Part shown: positions 12,714 through 13,640 of the stretch, piece by piece
Numbering within the stretch: the first letter of the stretch is position 1
Layout of the letters: the number at the start of each line of letters is the position of its first letter
DNA from: JBCAWW01 sp039024315
Lineage (GTDB): Bacteria > Bacteroidota > Bacteroidia > J057
Assembly: GCA_039024315.1 (NCBI GenBank)
Contig: JBCCQN010000216.1
Location: 1-13,640 of the forward strand
DNA length: 13,640 nucleotides
Direction: 5' to 3'
Translations under genes and position numbers: made by a program
Notes under the pieces: model-generated
The model's database searches: none
What the model saw: only the letters and a program-made list of their open reading frames with translations
Told to the model about the DNA's origin: nothing

Positions 12714-13640
12714 ATGAAAAAGTATTTCGCCCTGACCGGTATAGCCGGCTACATTGCTCCTAGACATTTAAAAGCGATCAAAGAAACGGGTAATGAGCTA
12801 ATTGCAGCTATGGACCCTCATGATTCGGTAGGAATTTTGGATCGTTATTTTACCGATGTATCCTTCTTCTCTGAGTTTGAACGTTTTGATCGCCATTTAG
12901 AAAGAATCAAAAGAGATGGCAACCGAAGCGGAATCGACTATCTCTCTATCTGCAGTCCCAATTATCTGCATGATGCCCATATGCGACTTGCCCTACGCCT
13001 AGGCGCAAATGCCATCTGTGAAAAACCACTAGTCGCCAATCCCTGGCAGCTTGATGCCTTGGAGCAATTGGAGCAAGAATCAGAAGGTAAAGTTTATCCG
13101 ATCCTTCAACTCCGGGTGCACGATACGATCTTAGCGTTGCGCGAAGCGCTAGAAAAAAACAAAAGCGACAAAAAGTACGAAATCGACCTTACCTACATGA
13201 CCTCTCGTGGGGCTTGGTATCTATACTCATGGAAAGGAGATGTCGATAAGTCTGGTGGTATCGCTACCAATATCGGCATTCACTTCTTCGATCTACTTAT
13301 CTGGCTATTTGGTAAGGTGCAGGACTTCAAAGTCTATCTTTCCGAGCCTCAAAAAATGAGCGGTAGTATCGAGCTAGAAGGCGCAAATGTCAAATGGTAC
13401 CTTTCTATCGATCGTCATGATCTGCCACAAGAAGCGAAGGATGGAGGGAAACCTACCTATCGTTCTCTCACTTATGATGGCAATGAGATAGAATTTTCCA
13501 CGGGTTTTACCGATCTTCATACCCGTATGTATGAGCATATCCTCTCTGGGGAATCCTTCGGTATGGAAGCAGCGCGACCTGCAATCGAACTCGTACATCG
13601 TATCCGTCAGGCCAAACTAAGTCCAGTGGACGATGGCGCA
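12714..13640 (+). CDS. wlbA: WlbA/WbpB-type UDP-GlcNAcA 3-dehydrogenase (partial, 3' end outside window)
   Basis: The frame is open from ATG 12714 to the window edge (309 codons, no stop), starting one base after the GT-C stop. The protein is a Gfo/Idh/MocA oxidoreductase. The start ALTGIAGYIAPRHLKAIKET is highly characteristic of WlbA/WbpB, followed by AMDPHDSVGILDRYF and SICSPNYLHDAH. EKP with the catalytic lysine K104 comes next, then SGGIATNIGIHFFD with H190. Characterised members oxidise C3 of UDP-N-acetylglucosaminuronic acid with NAD, recycling the cofactor with 2-oxoglutarate. This is a step toward UDP-2,3-diacetamido uronic acids used in O-antigens. The usual partners (aminotransferase WbpE/WlbC and acetyltransferase WbpD/WlbB) would be expected beyond the edge. 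Near-full length suggests only the last few residues are missing. Confidence 0.9.
   Translation, partial: MKKYFALTGIAGYIAPRHLKAIKETGNELIAAMDPHDSVGILDRYFTDVSFFSEFERFDRHLERIKRDGNRSGIDYLSICSPNYLHDAHMRLALRLGANAICEKPLVANPWQLDALEQLEQESEGKVYPILQLRVHDTILALREALEKNKSDKKYEIDLTYMTSRGAWYLYSWKGDVDKSGGIATNIGIHFFDLLIWLFGKVQDFKVYLSEPQKMSGSIELEGANVKWYLSIDRHDLPQEAKDGGKPTYRSLTYDGNEIEFSTGFTDLHTRMYEHILSGESFGMEAARPAIELVHRIRQAKLSPVDDGA

Overview
The window looks like a chromosomal stretch of a Bacteroidota bacterium, possibly a Saprospiria-type lineage. The reasons are mid-range base composition, genes with A-rich leaders and few clear Shine-Dalgarno sites, a lipoprotein with a Bacteroidota-like signal, and protein types common in that phylum. 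This placement is inference, because no rRNA or marker gene is present.

Left part (1-3560). The last codons of an upstream gene are followed at once by a short palindromic repeat element. That element is split by a complete IS4-family insertion sequence (85-1623) with a 14-bp perfect terminal inverted repeat, a 10-bp target duplication and an intact DDE transposase. Next come an Old Yellow Enzyme family ene-reductase with its own terminator, and then a 400-base non-coding mosaic. The mosaic holds two tandem 128-bp palindromic units, a second, uninterrupted and inverted copy of the element the IS hit, and copies of a 16-bp linker motif.

Middle part (3560-6030). This holds an unrecognised lipoprotein with a strong terminator, a zinc-ribbon SAM-dependent methyltransferase and a DUF2071/YqjF-family protein. 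They look like separate transcription units with no clear shared role.

Right part (6175-13640). Eight genes on the + strand are packed with gaps from -4 to +47 bases, so they are very probably one operon that runs past the window edge. In order: an extended-SDR nucleotide-sugar epimerase/dehydratase, a UGM/amine-oxidase-like FAD oxidoreductase, a cytoplasmic NodB-type deacetylase, two small four-helix SMR/ArnE-ArnF-like membrane proteins, a DPM1/ArnC-like GT2 polyprenyl-phosphate glycosyltransferase with C-terminal membrane helices, a GT-C (PMT/ArnT-like) membrane glycosyltransferase, and the start of a WlbA/WbpB-type UDP-GlcNAcA 3-dehydrogenase. The set matches by role the lipid-linked sugar route of ArnC-ArnD-ArnEF-ArnT, and of FlmF2-NaxD-FlmK in Francisella: make a sugar on undecaprenyl phosphate, deacylate it, flip it, and transfer it on the periplasmic side. 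It lacks ArnB and the ArnA formyltransferase and adds a flavoenzyme, so the sugar is probably not L-Ara4N. This operon is the most interesting part of the window.
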